Source: Opitutia bacterium (GTDB lineage: Bacteria; Verrucomicrobiota; Verrucomicrobiia; Opitutales; Opitutaceae). From it: 64,000 nucleotides of DNA. The notes beneath the pieces are model-generated. The model ran no database searches and was not told the origin of the DNA. It was given only the letters and a program-made list of their open reading frames with translations. Below are positions 23,523-31,843 of this stretch, in pieces. Location of the stretch: the NCBI GenBank assembly GCA_016217545.1, contig JACRHT010000017.1, positions 186,001 through 250,000 on the forward strand, given 5' to 3'. A program made the translations under genes and the position numbers. Numbering within the stretch: position 1 is the first letter of the stretch; every line of letters starts with the position of its first letter.

Positions 23523-24254
23523 TTACGACGGGTAGAGCGAACCGTCAGGCTGCAAACGCGTCGCCGGCGTCAGCAACAGCATGTCAGGACTGCCTTCATA
23601 CACGAAACCGGCGAGATGAAATCGGTCGTCGCGAAAAAAGAATCCGGCCGCGCCGCTCAACCCACCCGGTTCGATCCCGCCCGGACGGGCCACCCCATTC
23701 TCGATCGTGGTCAGGTTGCCAGACTCGTTGACCAGGGCGACATGCCGCTGGGGATTATTGGACACGAGCATGCCGACTCCCACCGGAGAGAAACTGCCGG
23801 AGGCTTCGAACGTCCGCCGGGCCGCGCCGGGAAAACCCACGAGCGTTACCGGATCGCCGCGCTGCGGCGGTGGAATGGGCCAGGTCCGGATGGGGAAATA
23901 GCGTTTGGCATGACCGGGCCATCGCGACAGAAAGGGAAAATCGAGGACGGCCAAGTCGGCTTCGGCATCTTCGGCGAGCACGTCGAAATCGGGATAAAAT
24001 GGCGTGATGCCGCTCGCGAGGTTCACGGCCAAACCCGCTTCCGGGTGGTTCGCCTGCACTTCCCTCACCTTCGCGAGGACATGATGCGCGGTGACGAGAA
24101 TCTTCCGCGCTCCGGTATCAATGAACGTTCCCGTGCCGTTGTGATCGACCGAAACCGATGGCGCCGAGGCACTCAGACTGGCCCAAACCGGAGCCACACA
24201 GAGCGTGGCGCAGTCCATGATCATCTCGGACCACCGCTCCGCGTCGTCAGACAT
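23523..24254 (-). CDS. Trypsin-like serine peptidase
   Basis: A 243-residue chymotrypsin-fold peptidase. The triad is visible: H57 (ILVTAHHVL), D100 (EDAEADLAVLDF) and S200 (IEPGGLSGAAGFF). There is no signal peptide, so it acts in the cytoplasm. It starts 2 bases after the stop of the PIN gene and so belongs to a three-gene antitoxin-toxin-peptidase operon. Such peptidases in defence loci are often activated by partners; here the role is unknown. The start is the ATG at 24254, giving MSDDAERWS. Confidence 0.75.
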   Translation of the reverse strand: MSDDAERWSEMIMDCATLCVAPVWASLSASAPSVSVDHNGTGTFIDTGARKILVTAHHVLAKVREVQANHPEAGLAVNLASGITPFYPDFDVLAEDAEADLAVLDFPFLSRWPGHAKRYFPIRTWPIPPPQRGDPVTLVGFPGAARRTFEASGSFSPVGVGMLVSNNPQRHVALVNESGNLTTIENGVARPGGIEPGGLSGAAGFFFRDDRFHLAGFVYEGSPDMLLLTPATRLQPDGSLYPS

Positions 24255-24256
24255 GT

Positions 24257-24823
24257 TCAAATCAAGCCGTCCATCTGGCGGAGGAAGGCGACCGTCTGCG
24301 GCAACTGTTGGCCCGCGAGAATACCCAAATACTCCTCGGTGTTCTTCGGCGGATTTTTGAGGCGGGCGCGGCAACGCTGGGCGGAGAGCGTGACGGCTTC
24401 CGGGGCGAGGTCGGTGAGGTGGTAGATGAACTCGTCGGGGTGCTGCGCTTCGAGGCCGTAGGGCTTGAGCACGGCGGCGGGAAAATCGTTCAGGTTGTAG
24501 GTGACGATCACGTCGGCGCGGGCGTGGATGGCGGCGGCGAGGACGTGGCGGTCGTCGGGATCGGGCAGCGTCAGACCGGCGATCAGCGGTTCGTAGCCGT
24601 CGACGAGGCAGTCGCGCACGTGCGAGTCCATCAGTTCGCGCGTGCGCTGGAGCTGTGCGGCGGTCAAGTCCGGCCGCTGTTTGAGCACGTTGCGCATCCA
24701 CTCGTCGTGAATCGCGGCGGTCCACTTCGCGCGGAAACGATCGGTCAACGCCAGTTGGAGCAGGAGGTCGCGCAGCGGCGCAGGATAAAGGACGCAGGCG
24801 TCGTAGAGCGCGGTGAAGGCCAT
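24257..24823 (-). CDS. PIN-domain ribonuclease toxin
   Basis: A 188-residue PIN-domain protein. Acidic site residues are visible: D8 (LYDACVLYPAPLR), the D-rich 'LPDPDDRHVLAAAIHARADVIVTYNLNDFP' (VapC-type active-site core). It pairs with an upstream helix-turn-helix protein, ending 12 bases before it in the same operon. The length (188) is longer than VapC (about 130) because of a C-terminal extension. Typical action would be RNA cleavage when the antitoxin is lost. Confidence 0.85.
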   Translation of the reverse strand: MAFTALYDACVLYPAPLRDLLLQLALTDRFRAKWTAAIHDEWMRNVLKQRPDLTAAQLQRTRELMDSHVRDCLVDGYEPLIAGLTLPDPDDRHVLAAAIHARADVIVTYNLNDFPAAVLKPYGLEAQHPDEFIYHLTDLAPEAVTLSAQRCRARLKNPPKNTEEYLGILAGQQLPQTVAFLRQMDGLI

Positions 24824-24835
24824 GACCGCACCCGC

Positions 24836-25303
24836 TCAGTAGCCGAGCTTGAGTTCCTGCGCCTGCTTGGCCAGTTCGTCGAGCACGTCGGCGCGCTGCG
24901 CGTCGACCGTTTGTTTGTAGGCCATGAGATCCTTGAACAGCACGCGGCGATGCGTGCCGACTTTGCGGAAGGGAATCTGCTTTTGATCGAGGAGCCCGAT
25001 GAGAAAAGGCCGGGAGACCTGGAGCAGATCGGCCGCTTGCTGCGTAGTTAATTCGGCATGGACCGGAATCAGCGTGACGGCATTGCCGCGGGCCATTTCA
25101 GCCAGCAGATCGACGAGCAGTTTGAGCGCGGATTTTGGGAGAACGACATTTTCGACCGTTTCGCCCTTTTCCACGACGCTGAGGCGGGCCTCGGAAAGAT
25201 TGCGCAAATGGCTGACGAGCGAACGGCTGGATTGTTTCGCCAATTCGCGATCATTTTCGTCCGGCAGGACGGGTTCGTAAATTCGGGCGGCAATGGCACT
25301 CAT
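24836..25303 (-). CDS. Excisionase-type HTH antitoxin
   Basis: A 155-residue protein with an excisionase/MerR-like HTH at about 92-135 (TTQQAADLLQVSRPFLIGLLDQKQIPFRKVGTHRRVLFKDL). The N-terminal part is helical. It precedes the PIN toxin gene as the first gene of the operon, the typical order for antitoxins that bind their own promoter. The ATG at 25303 is chosen as the first codon with protein-like sequence; longer readings contain unlikely residues. Confidence 0.8.
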   Translation of the reverse strand: MSAIAARIYEPVLPDENDRELAKQSSRSLVSHLRNLSEARLSVVEKGETVENVVLPKSALKLLVDLLAEMARGNAVTLIPVHAELTTQQAADLLQVSRPFLIGLLDQKQIPFRKVGTHRRVLFKDLMAYKQTVDAQRADVLDELAKQAQELKLGY

Positions 25304-25596
25304 AGGAGCAGGTGAATTTAGATGCATTAATCGAAACCAACGAAACAATCGCAACAAATGCAGAAAAATCAATCGGTGATTTCCTAATAAGAACCGCGCC
25401 CAGAGCGGTTTAATTTGGGAAACCATTCCAGCAAAGGAGATTAGTTGCCAAAATTGACGACTCAAGTGCTGATGGATTCTTTCGGAAAAACGAGCTGAAA
25501 AGGCACGCTTTCAAAAGTCGACGAGGTCGCCGCACGCACGCGTCGATGGTATCCGCCGGGGGGCCGCGCCGCGAGTCACCGTATTCTACTTTCTCT

Positions 25597-25625
25597 TAAA
25601 AAACGCCTCCCAGTCAGGGAGGCGT
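25597..25625 (-). terminator. Rho-independent terminator (minus strand)
   Basis: ACGCCTCCC and GGGAGGCGT form a 9-bp perfect stem with a 5-base loop; on the minus strand a T6 run follows. It ends transcription from a minus-strand gene further right. The stretch 25304-25596 before the antitoxin gene shows no gene; it holds the promoter region of the antitoxin operon. Confidence 0.8.
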
Positions 25626-25634
25626 CTTGAACGG

Positions 25635-25817
25635 TCATTCACCGGTCTTGTGATGGGCGATACCTACGATCGTTTGCACGACCTTGAGCGCAAGAAGCGT
25701 GATCTCGAGAATGATTGTCGTGCGGTGCTTCGACTGCGGCTCATGCGCTTTTCCCTGCGTCTGGGTGACGACCGACGGGCGTTGGCGTGGTGGATCATTG
25801 GCGTGTTTGCATTTCAT
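25635..25817 (-). CDS. Possible small protein with C-terminal hydrophobic helix
   Basis: A possible 60-residue ORF (MKCKHANDPPRQRPS...) with hydrophobic stretch IILEITLLALKVVQTIVGIAHH near its C-terminus. It stops 10 bases before the intrinsic terminator, which needs some transcript to end. No good ribosome-binding site precedes the ATG. I see no other gene in 25818-26120. Confidence 0.25.
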   Translation of the reverse strand: MKCKHANDPPRQRPSVVTQTQGKAHEPQSKHRTTIILEITLLALKVVQTIVGIAHHKTGE

Positions 25818-26120
25818 GGGGATGGCAAATTGCTTCCCTCGACTGAACGGCGACCCGAACGGCACCTCGCCCTTTACTGAACGACGTGCCGTCCGGATCG
25901 CGTGCCGCTTCCGTAGCAGCTCCGCGCAGCCGAACCCGGCTGGCAAAGCCGCGATATGGTCGCGGTCTTGGGTCCAGCCACTGATGGGTAGCGGAAATGG
26001 GGTGCGCTTCGTCCCTCCCGAGCGAAAGCGCACACGATAGCCGAGAAACGGGTGCGGTTTTCGGAGCGGAGGCGCAGGACAGCGAAGTGCGTTTCCCGGC
26101 GTGCGCGCGTTCGATGTCGA

Positions 26121-26744
26121 TCAGCCGATGCGGCGAATTGTCGCCTGCAGCTCCTCCTCGGAGACCGTCAGGTAGCGCTGCGTCGTGGCGATGTCACGGT
26201 GCGCCAGCGCCGCGCGCGTGAGATTGATGTCATGCCCGCTCGCCCGGTAAACGTGGTGCGCGAAACTTTTGCGCAGCGTGTGGCTGCCCCAACGTCCGTG
26301 CTGGGGCAGTCCCGCTTGCGCGCACGCGCGCTTTACGAGCACATTGATCATCCACCGCCCGATCCCGCGATCCGGTCGTTGCGTGCTCTTGAAGAGCGGC
26401 GAATCGACGTCGAGATTACCTTCGCGCGCGACTCGGTGATTGAGGTAATCGCGCACCACGCCGCGCGTTCCCTCACTCAAGGGGACGGTGCGGGAACGCA
26501 CCGCGGCACGACGAACACCGCGACCGTTCTTCAGGAAGCGGCGAGCGAGCGTAACTGATGCGCGGACGTCAGTGCCATCCCACACATCGGCGATGCGCAG
26601 GGCGGAGATTTCAGAAGCGCGGAATCCGGTGCGGAGACCGAATTCGATCAAGCAGCGGTTGCGGGGATTCCAGCAGCCGCGAACGTGGGAAAGGACGCGC
26701 AATTCGGCGTCTCCTTGGAGAGGAACTCGTGTAGCCATACGCAT
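26121..26744 (-). CDS. Minimal tyrosine recombinase (catalytic domain only)
   Basis: A 207-residue integrase of the phage-integrase family that lacks the N-terminal SAM-like domain. All six signature residues are present: R42 (GFRASEI), K72 (FLKNG), H155 and R158 (SHTLRKSFAHH), H182 (LAHRDIATTQRY) and Y191. Minimal forms of this size exist in integrative elements and small circles. It is 63 bases from the LuxR-type gene and may mark the right border of the island. Confidence 0.8.
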   Translation of the reverse strand: MRMATRVPLQGDAELRVLSHVRGCWNPRNRCLIEFGLRTGFRASEISALRIADVWDGTDVRASVTLARRFLKNGRGVRRAAVRSRTVPLSEGTRGVVRDYLNHRVAREGNLDVDSPLFKSTQRPDRGIGRWMINVLVKRACAQAGLPQHGRWGSHTLRKSFAHHVYRASGHDINLTRAALAHRDIATTQRYLTVSEEELQATIRRIG

Positions 26745-26807
26745 ACATCACAGACGCCGTCGGGACGCGAAGCGGACCGCCGGCGATGGGTTCCGCGCCA
26801 AACCCAA

Positions 26808-27437
26808 TCACTCACGCGCGATGAACGCATGGAGCGACAGAAGGCCGGAGCGCAGTGCGAATCGCACCAGGCTCGCCTGGGTTCGAAGATTCAATTTGCG
26901 GAAGATGTTTCTTCGGTGAGTTCGCACGGTCGCCGCGGTTAGGCCTACACGGTGTGCGACGAGCTTCATATCCTCATGACGCGCCATTTCGCGCAACAGC
27001 TCGACTTCCCGTTCGGAGAGCACACGGGAGAAATCTATTCTCTCGTAAACTCCCGCGTTTGGACTCAGCGAAATGCCGCCCTTTAGAACTCGTTCGATCG
27101 ACTCACGCACCGCCGAGATCGCATCGGACTTGTGCACCAGGCCGTGCCAATTGTTCATCCAAACCAAGTGAGCGGCATAGCCCCCCGTCGTTCCCGTCAG
27201 CAACAGCACACGCCGGATATGACGGGCGCCAACGATCACCTGCAATTTGCGCAGGAATATTTCTTCGGGACCATCGACATCTAGCAGCAACAAATCCGTG
27301 CCCACCGGGATTCGATCCAGACCCATGCTCGGTGAAAACTCCGCGACGCATCGGGCGCGGGCATCGCGCTCTAAACAGCCCACTAACGCTTGCCGCAAGA
27401 GCGTCTCGTGAGAGCAGATCGCAAAAGTGTAGTTCAT
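26808..27437 (-). CDS. LuxR/NarL-type response-regulator-like transcription factor
   Basis: A 209-residue protein. Residues 1-125 look like a receiver-like domain (TFAICSHETLLRQALVGCLE, then LLLLDVDGPEE with D near 53-55). Residues about 145-205 are a LuxR-type HTH (LSEREVELLREMARHEDMKLVAHRVGLTAATVRTHRRNIFRKLNL). No partner kinase is next to it. The ATG at 27437 gives a clean start; upstream codons are Arg-rich and unlikely. It precedes the minimal recombinase on the same strand by 63 bases. Confidence 0.8.
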   Translation of the reverse strand: MNYTFAICSHETLLRQALVGCLERDARARCVAEFSPSMGLDRIPVGTDLLLLDVDGPEEIFLRKLQVIVGARHIRRVLLLTGTTGGYAAHLVWMNNWHGLVHKSDAISAVRESIERVLKGGISLSPNAGVYERIDFSRVLSEREVELLREMARHEDMKLVAHRVGLTAATVRTHRRNIFRKLNLRTQASLVRFALRSGLLSLHAFIARE

Positions 27438-27734
27438 CGCGCACCGCGCCTTGTTCGCCGTGAATCGACTGGGACGTGAGACACATCGCACCGGGCTTAG
27501 CGGCGAACGCCTCACGGAAACCCGAACACCGGATTCCGTCCGAAACGAAGCCGGGCGGGCGGTGCGAAGCATCGCTCGCGCGGGACCATGCGCACCCGCG
27601 GCACTCGACGCGCATCATACCCGCGCGCCTGCGGCTACCTCATCCACACAGTAGAATTTACCATTCATGCGAACGCAGGAAGGTTCGCGGGGTCGTAGGT
27701 CACGAGCTTACGCCAGCCATGCAGGCCGCTGAAA

Positions 27735-27760
27735 CCGGCGGAGCCCGGAGGCTCCGCCGG
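27735..27760. repeat. CCGGCGGAGC hairpin
   Basis: CCGGCGGAGC and GCTCCGCCGG form a perfect 10-bp stem around CCGGAG. No T-run; it looks like a small palindromic genome repeat. Confidence 0.5.
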
Positions 27761-27768
27761 CCAGGCAC

Positions 27769-27828
27769 TTTCGCGCAGCCACACACAAGGCAACGCACGT
27801 TACCGCTTTGCCATTGAGCTGCGCGAAA
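27769..27828 (-). other. tRNA-like structured segment
   Basis: Outer 11-bp perfect stem TTTCGCGCAGC/GCTGCGCGAAA encloses a hairpin GGTAAC-GTGC-GTTGCC on the minus strand. The first part (GCGCAGCTCAATGGCAAAGC) resembles a tRNA acceptor/D-arm, but no proper anticodon loop or T-arm exists, so a functional tRNA is excluded. Confidence 0.35.
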
Positions 27829-28075
27829 TTCTGAAGCTGTAGGATCGGTCGTTCTAGAACGGGAGAACTTTGCTCAGAACCGGGGGATCATTGGGAAAGT
27901 TCGACGCAAGCCTCTATGCCGCGCGGTTTTCGTCCGCGCATGTCCTCAAGTGAAATCGAAATTCTACCGCAAATGAGGTAGTCGGTTTACTGTAGTATTG
28001 AAGTGCGCTCCGGCACGGCGCGCTTCCGCCAGCGGCGCGGATGCTGGCGAGCGACTGCGCCACGCCTTCGCTCCA

Positions 28076-29263
28076 TTAGCGGCGCGGTCGCGCGAAGATT
28101 TTCGCCAGCTGTCGCGGCACCACCGGCACCGCCAGCGGCACGCCGTCGGCGCGCAGGGAACGCGTCGCGGTCACGCCCGTCGCCACACTCTCGCGCGCGG
28201 CGAGCGGTGACGTGGCCGTGACGCCGCCTTCGCGCGCGTAGCGGATGAACTCCGTCATGATGGCCTCGTCCGCGCCGCCGTGCGCGCCGCGCCGCGCGGG
28301 AATTCGATAGATGAGATCTCCGCGGGGATCGTAGCCGGATTTCCGCTGATTCCAGACGCGAACCACCGTGCCAGCGCCACCGTCGCCAAAATTTTCGAGC
28401 CGGCCCTCCGTGCCGATCACGACGTAACTGCGCCAGTAATCCGGCGTGTAGTGACACTGCGCGTAGTTCGCCAGCACGCCGTTATCGAGCTGCATCAGCA
28501 CCTGGCTCAGATCCTCCACATCAATCCGATGATTGAGATCGCGCTGAGTTGCCGGGGGCCATCGGTCCAGACGCACCTGCGGCGGCGCGAGGCGACGCGG
28601 ACCGTTGAGCGCAGGCAGACGTTCCTTCACGTCGCCATAAACGGTCAGCGCCCCCATCGCACTCACCCGACGCGTGTAGCCGCCGCACAGCCAATGAACG
28701 ACGTCGATGTCGTGCGCTGCCTTCTGGAGCAACAGTCCCTCCGCGTAACGCCGCTCCGCGTGCCAATCGCGAAAATAATAGTCACCGCCGTGCCCCACAA
28801 AATGGCGAACCCAACATGCCTTCACCTCGCCGATCGCACCCTGATCGATGAGTTCCTTCATTTTGCGGACAAAAAGCATGTGTCGCATGTTGTGGCCCAC
28901 GTAGAGCCGCGCTCCGCTCCTCGCCGCCTGCGCCAGCAGGCGATCGCATCCGTCGATCGTGAGCGCCATCGGCTTCTCGAGAAAAACCGCGCGCCCGGAG
29001 GCGAGCGCGGCACACGCGTGTTCCTCGTGCAGAAAATCCGGCGTCGAGATGATCACAGCGTCTACGTGCTCCGCGAGGAGCTCACGGTAATCGCGTGTGG
29101 TCATGATCGCGGAGCCGTAGTGGCGTCGATCCGCGGCGAGCGCGTGCGGATTCGTATCGCAGCAGGCAACGACCCGCGCGCCGCTTTCAGGCCGATGGAC
29201 CGCCGCCCCGAGGACGCGCCCCCGGCCGCCAGACCCGATTATGCCGACTTTCAGTTCGTTCAT
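28076..29263 (-). CDS. Gfo/Idh/MocA family NAD(P)-dependent oxidoreductase
   Basis: A 395-residue sugar-type dehydrogenase. N-terminal Rossmann fold with 'VGIIGSGGRGRVLG' (residues 5-18), 'VISTPDFLHEEHACAALASGRAVFLEKPMALT' containing the signature EKP, then the substrate domain with 'HDIDVVHWLCGG'. It likely oxidises or isomerises a sugar, inositol or glycan-derived compound. It is divergent from the AraC gene and lies next to the carbohydrate cluster. The ATG at 29263 gives MNELKVGIIG. Confidence 0.85.
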   Translation of the reverse strand: MNELKVGIIGSGGRGRVLGAAVHRPESGARVVACCDTNPHALAADRRHYGSAIMTTRDYRELLAEHVDAVIISTPDFLHEEHACAALASGRAVFLEKPMALTIDGCDRLLAQAARSGARLYVGHNMRHMLFVRKMKELIDQGAIGEVKACWVRHFVGHGGDYYFRDWHAERRYAEGLLLQKAAHDIDVVHWLCGGYTRRVSAMGALTVYGDVKERLPALNGPRRLAPPQVRLDRWPPATQRDLNHRIDVEDLSQVLMQLDNGVLANYAQCHYTPDYWRSYVVIGTEGRLENFGDGGAGTVVRVWNQRKSGYDPRGDLIYRIPARRGAHGGADEAIMTEFIRYAREGGVTATSPLAARESVATGVTATRSLRADGVPLAVPVVPRQLAKIFARPRR

Positions 29264-29360
29264 CTTTCTGAAGAATTCGCGCGGCTCCCCGACACGGGAA
29301 CGCACGTGTCTCTACTCCGGCTGCCCGAAGGTTCGCCCCAGTGATCAAAACGCTGATTCG

Positions 29361-30263
29361 ATGCGGCGAAAATGTGATTCGTCCGTCTTGCTGGCTCGTG
29401 AGGAGGCGCAATCCAGCAAAGTCTTGCTTCCGTCGACCGGACCCGCGAATTACGGACGCATGGCGTTCGAGACGTTCGGAAAAATGATGTGCGCCGCCGA
29501 AGAGGTGCACACCTCGCCAGCGTATCACTGGGACAACAGCCGCCGCGGCGGGGAGAATTATCTCATCGTCCAGTATACCTTGGAAGGCGCCGCGTTCTTC
29601 AAAGACCAGCGAGGAGAACGCGCGGTGTCGCCGGGTCACGCGATGCTTTTCCACCACCGCGAGCACACGAGCTACGGTTTCCCGGAGAATGCGACCGCGC
29701 CTTACCGGCACCGCTTCATTGCGTTTTCTCCGGCCGCGTCGCTCGCCCCGCTGTTCCAACAACTGCGCGCTGATTTCGACTCGGTGGTGGCGATGCCACT
29801 GAGGTCGCCGGCCGAATTGCTGTTTCGCGAACTGTTCACGCGGTTTTGCGAACGCACCTTCGATGACCAGTTCCACGAATCCGAACTCGTCTACCGGCTG
29901 CTGACCGCACTCTACCGCGAGCAGGTGCGGGAGACTCACACCACCGATCCGATCGAGCACGGTCATCATTTCCTACAGAATCACTTTCGCGCGCCGGTGA
30001 ATTTGAAGATCGTAGCGGACCGGTGCGGGATCAGTCGCGAGCATTTTATCCGGCAGTTCCATCGCCGCTACGGCGAGCCGCCGGGCGCCATGCTGCGGCG
30101 ATTGCGGCTGGAGCACGCGCGCGCGATGCTCTCGGCCACGTCACTCAGCGTGGAGGACGTCGCGCTCGCCAGCGGATTCACGAGTCCGAACAGCCTCGGT
30201 CGCGCGTATCGCCTGCGCTACGGGCATAGTCCGCGCGGTCGCCACGCATCCGCCGGCGGTTGA
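29361..30263 (+). CDS. AraC-family transcriptional regulator
   Basis: A 300-residue regulator. The N-terminal part (about 60-150) is a cupin-like sugar-binding domain (AYHWDNSRRGGENYLIVQYTLEGAAFF...). The C-terminal double HTH (about 200-295) contains 'ISREHFIRQFHRRYGEPPGAMLRRLRLEHARAML' and 'EDVALASGFTSPNSLGRAYRLRYGHSP'. It is divergent from the Gfo/Idh/MocA gene with under 100 bases between, so it probably controls that gene and perhaps the kinase/epimerase genes. ATG codons at 29361 and 29461 are possible starts. Confidence 0.85.
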   Translation: MRRKCDSSVLLAREEAQSSKVLLPSTGPANYGRMAFETFGKMMCAAEEVHTSPAYHWDNSRRGGENYLIVQYTLEGAAFFKDQRGERAVSPGHAMLFHHREHTSYGFPENATAPYRHRFIAFSPAASLAPLFQQLRADFDSVVAMPLRSPAELLFRELFTRFCERTFDDQFHESELVYRLLTALYREQVRETHTTDPIEHGHHFLQNHFRAPVNLKIVADRCGISREHFIRQFHRRYGEPPGAMLRRLRLEHARAMLSATSLSVEDVALASGFTSPNSLGRAYRLRYGHSPRGRHASAGG

Positions 30264-30727
30264 TCATCGATCGTCGCGCACCGAGCGCACCCTAAGCGCC
30301 GATGTAGCGTCGCCACCGAAACACCGCGCGCGGCGGCTCCGCGTTTCCGGCACCTCGCCGACCAAGGGCTCGGCGAGTGCGATGCCATGCACGCCTCGCT
30401 TCGCTGAGCTGCGACCTCGAGCACGTCTCCATCGCTGACGGCGACAATGCACCTCGGTGGCAAGGCGCGCTCACAGAACGTCAGGGCCAAATCAAGATTC
30501 GCCCGTTCTCTCCTGCGCGGGCCTCACGACACGGTCTCGAGTGCCCTCTTCCCTTTTTCCCGAAGGGGCGTGCCTCACGACATGCTTTGTTTGATCGTCC
30601 CATGGTTTTTCTTTCCGCGCGCTCTCATCCCCGGCATGAGCCGATGGCACGGTCGCCTCGCACGGCCCAACGCTGTCTGTCGGCAACTCGTTCACGGCAT
30701 TCACTCGCCGAACAAGGAGGGCCGAGA
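30264..30727. other. Gene-free stretch before the NahK-like gene
   Basis: A 464-base stretch without a convincing gene. It contains two copies of CCTCACGACA (near 30530 and 30575), about 45 bases apart, that may be regulator sites. Promoter and leader of the kinase gene must lie here; a strong AAGGAGG sits at 30714-30720. Confidence 0.4.
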
Positions 30728-31843
30728 GTGAACCCGCCTCTTCCGGATCTCGCCGCGATCTGCGAGGCCTTTCCGCTCCGCGGTAACTACGTCACGGGCG
30801 CTCCACATGGCAGCGGGCACATCAACGCGACGTTTGCTGTCGACTGCGATCACAACGGAACCCGGGTCCGCTATATTCTGCAGCGCATCAACGCCCGCAT
30901 TTTCCGGGACGTGCCCCGTCTGATGGACAACATTTCGCGCGTTTCGGCTCACGTCGCGGCCAAGCTCGATCAATCCACCATCAGGCCGCCATCGCAGCAG
31001 GCTCTGACGCTCGTCCGCACCCACCGCAGGGAGAACTTTCACCGCACCGCCGATGGAGACTGCTGGCGGGCCTATGTTTTCATCGAGGGCGCATCGACGC
31101 ACGACCGCGTGACCTCGCCCCAACTCGCCTACGAGATTGCGCGCGCTTTCGGAGAGTTCCAGCGTCTCCTCGCCGACCTTCCCGGCCCGCGTCTACACGA
31201 GACCATTCCGCAGTTTCACGACACCCGGCGCCGTTTCCGCGCCTTCGAGGACGCGGTCCGGAGCGATTGCCGCGCACGCGTCTCTTCCGCGCGTCCCGAG
31301 ATCGAGTTCGCCCGCCGGCACGAATCCCTCTCGGAACTGCTGCTCGATTTGCACGCGCGCGGTGACGCGCCCGAGCGCATCACGCACAACGACACCAAGG
31401 CGAACAATATCATGGTCGACGACGCCACCGGCCGCGCCGTCTGCGTGATCGACCTCGACACCGTGATGCCGGGCCTGTCGCTCTACGACTTCGGTGACAT
31501 GGCGCGCTCGGCCACGAATGCCGCGGCAGAGGACGATCCCTGCGCGGACAAGGTGCGCGCGCAGCTTCCGATCTTTGACGCCCTCGTCGCAGGCTATCTC
31601 GCCGCCACCCGCAGCGTGCTCACGCCGGCAGAAATCGCCCACCTCGCACGCGCCGCGCAGCTCATCACCTTCGAGATCGGGATGCGCTTTCTCACCGACT
31701 ATCTCGAGGGTGACGTCTACTTCAAGACGGCCCACCCCGCTCACAACCTGGACCGCGCGCGCAATCAATTCGCGCTCCTCGCGAGCATGGAAGCGCAGCG
31801 CGACGAGATGGAAGCCATCGTTCGTCGCCATTCCGCCCCATGA
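30728..31843 (+). CDS. N-acetylhexosamine 1-kinase-like phosphotransferase (NahK/LnpB-like)
   Basis: A 371-residue kinase of the aminoglycoside-phosphotransferase fold. Motifs: 'GSGHINATFAV' (glycine-rich loop region), 'YILQRINARIFRDVPRLMDNI', 'RITHNDTKANNIMVDD' (Brenner motif H-N-D-x4-N) and 'VCVIDLDTVMPGLSLYDFGD' (DFG-like). These match bifidobacterial NahK, which phosphorylates GlcNAc/GalNAc at C1. The start is GTG with AAGGAGG 7 bases upstream. The gene overlaps the epimerase gene by ATGA. Together they would make and interconvert UDP- or 1-P-hexosamines from dietary or mucin-like glycans. Confidence 0.8.
   Translation: MNPPLPDLAAICEAFPLRGNYVTGAPHGSGHINATFAVDCDHNGTRVRYILQRINARIFRDVPRLMDNISRVSAHVAAKLDQSTIRPPSQQALTLVRTHRRENFHRTADGDCWRAYVFIEGASTHDRVTSPQLAYEIARAFGEFQRLLADLPGPRLHETIPQFHDTRRRFRAFEDAVRSDCRARVSSARPEIEFARRHESLSELLLDLHARGDAPERITHNDTKANNIMVDDATGRAVCVIDLDTVMPGLSLYDFGDMARSATNAAAEDDPCADKVRAQLPIFDALVAGYLAATRSVLTPAEIAHLARAAQLITFEIGMRFLTDYLEGDVYFKTAHPAHNLDRARNQFALLASMEAQRDEMEAIVRRHSAP

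Larger units (their letters stand above)
27438..28075. other. Gene-free stretch with two structured inverted repeats
   Basis: Between the LuxR-type gene and the oxidoreductase gene I see no coding region. It holds a 10-bp perfect hairpin (27735-27760) and, just after, a larger structured segment (27769-27828). Further on is GTTCTAGAAC, a 10-bp palindrome near 27850. Confidence 0.5.

Noticed and set aside
27769-27828. Functional tRNA gene
   Set aside because: No T-arm, no 7-base anticodon loop and no CCA.
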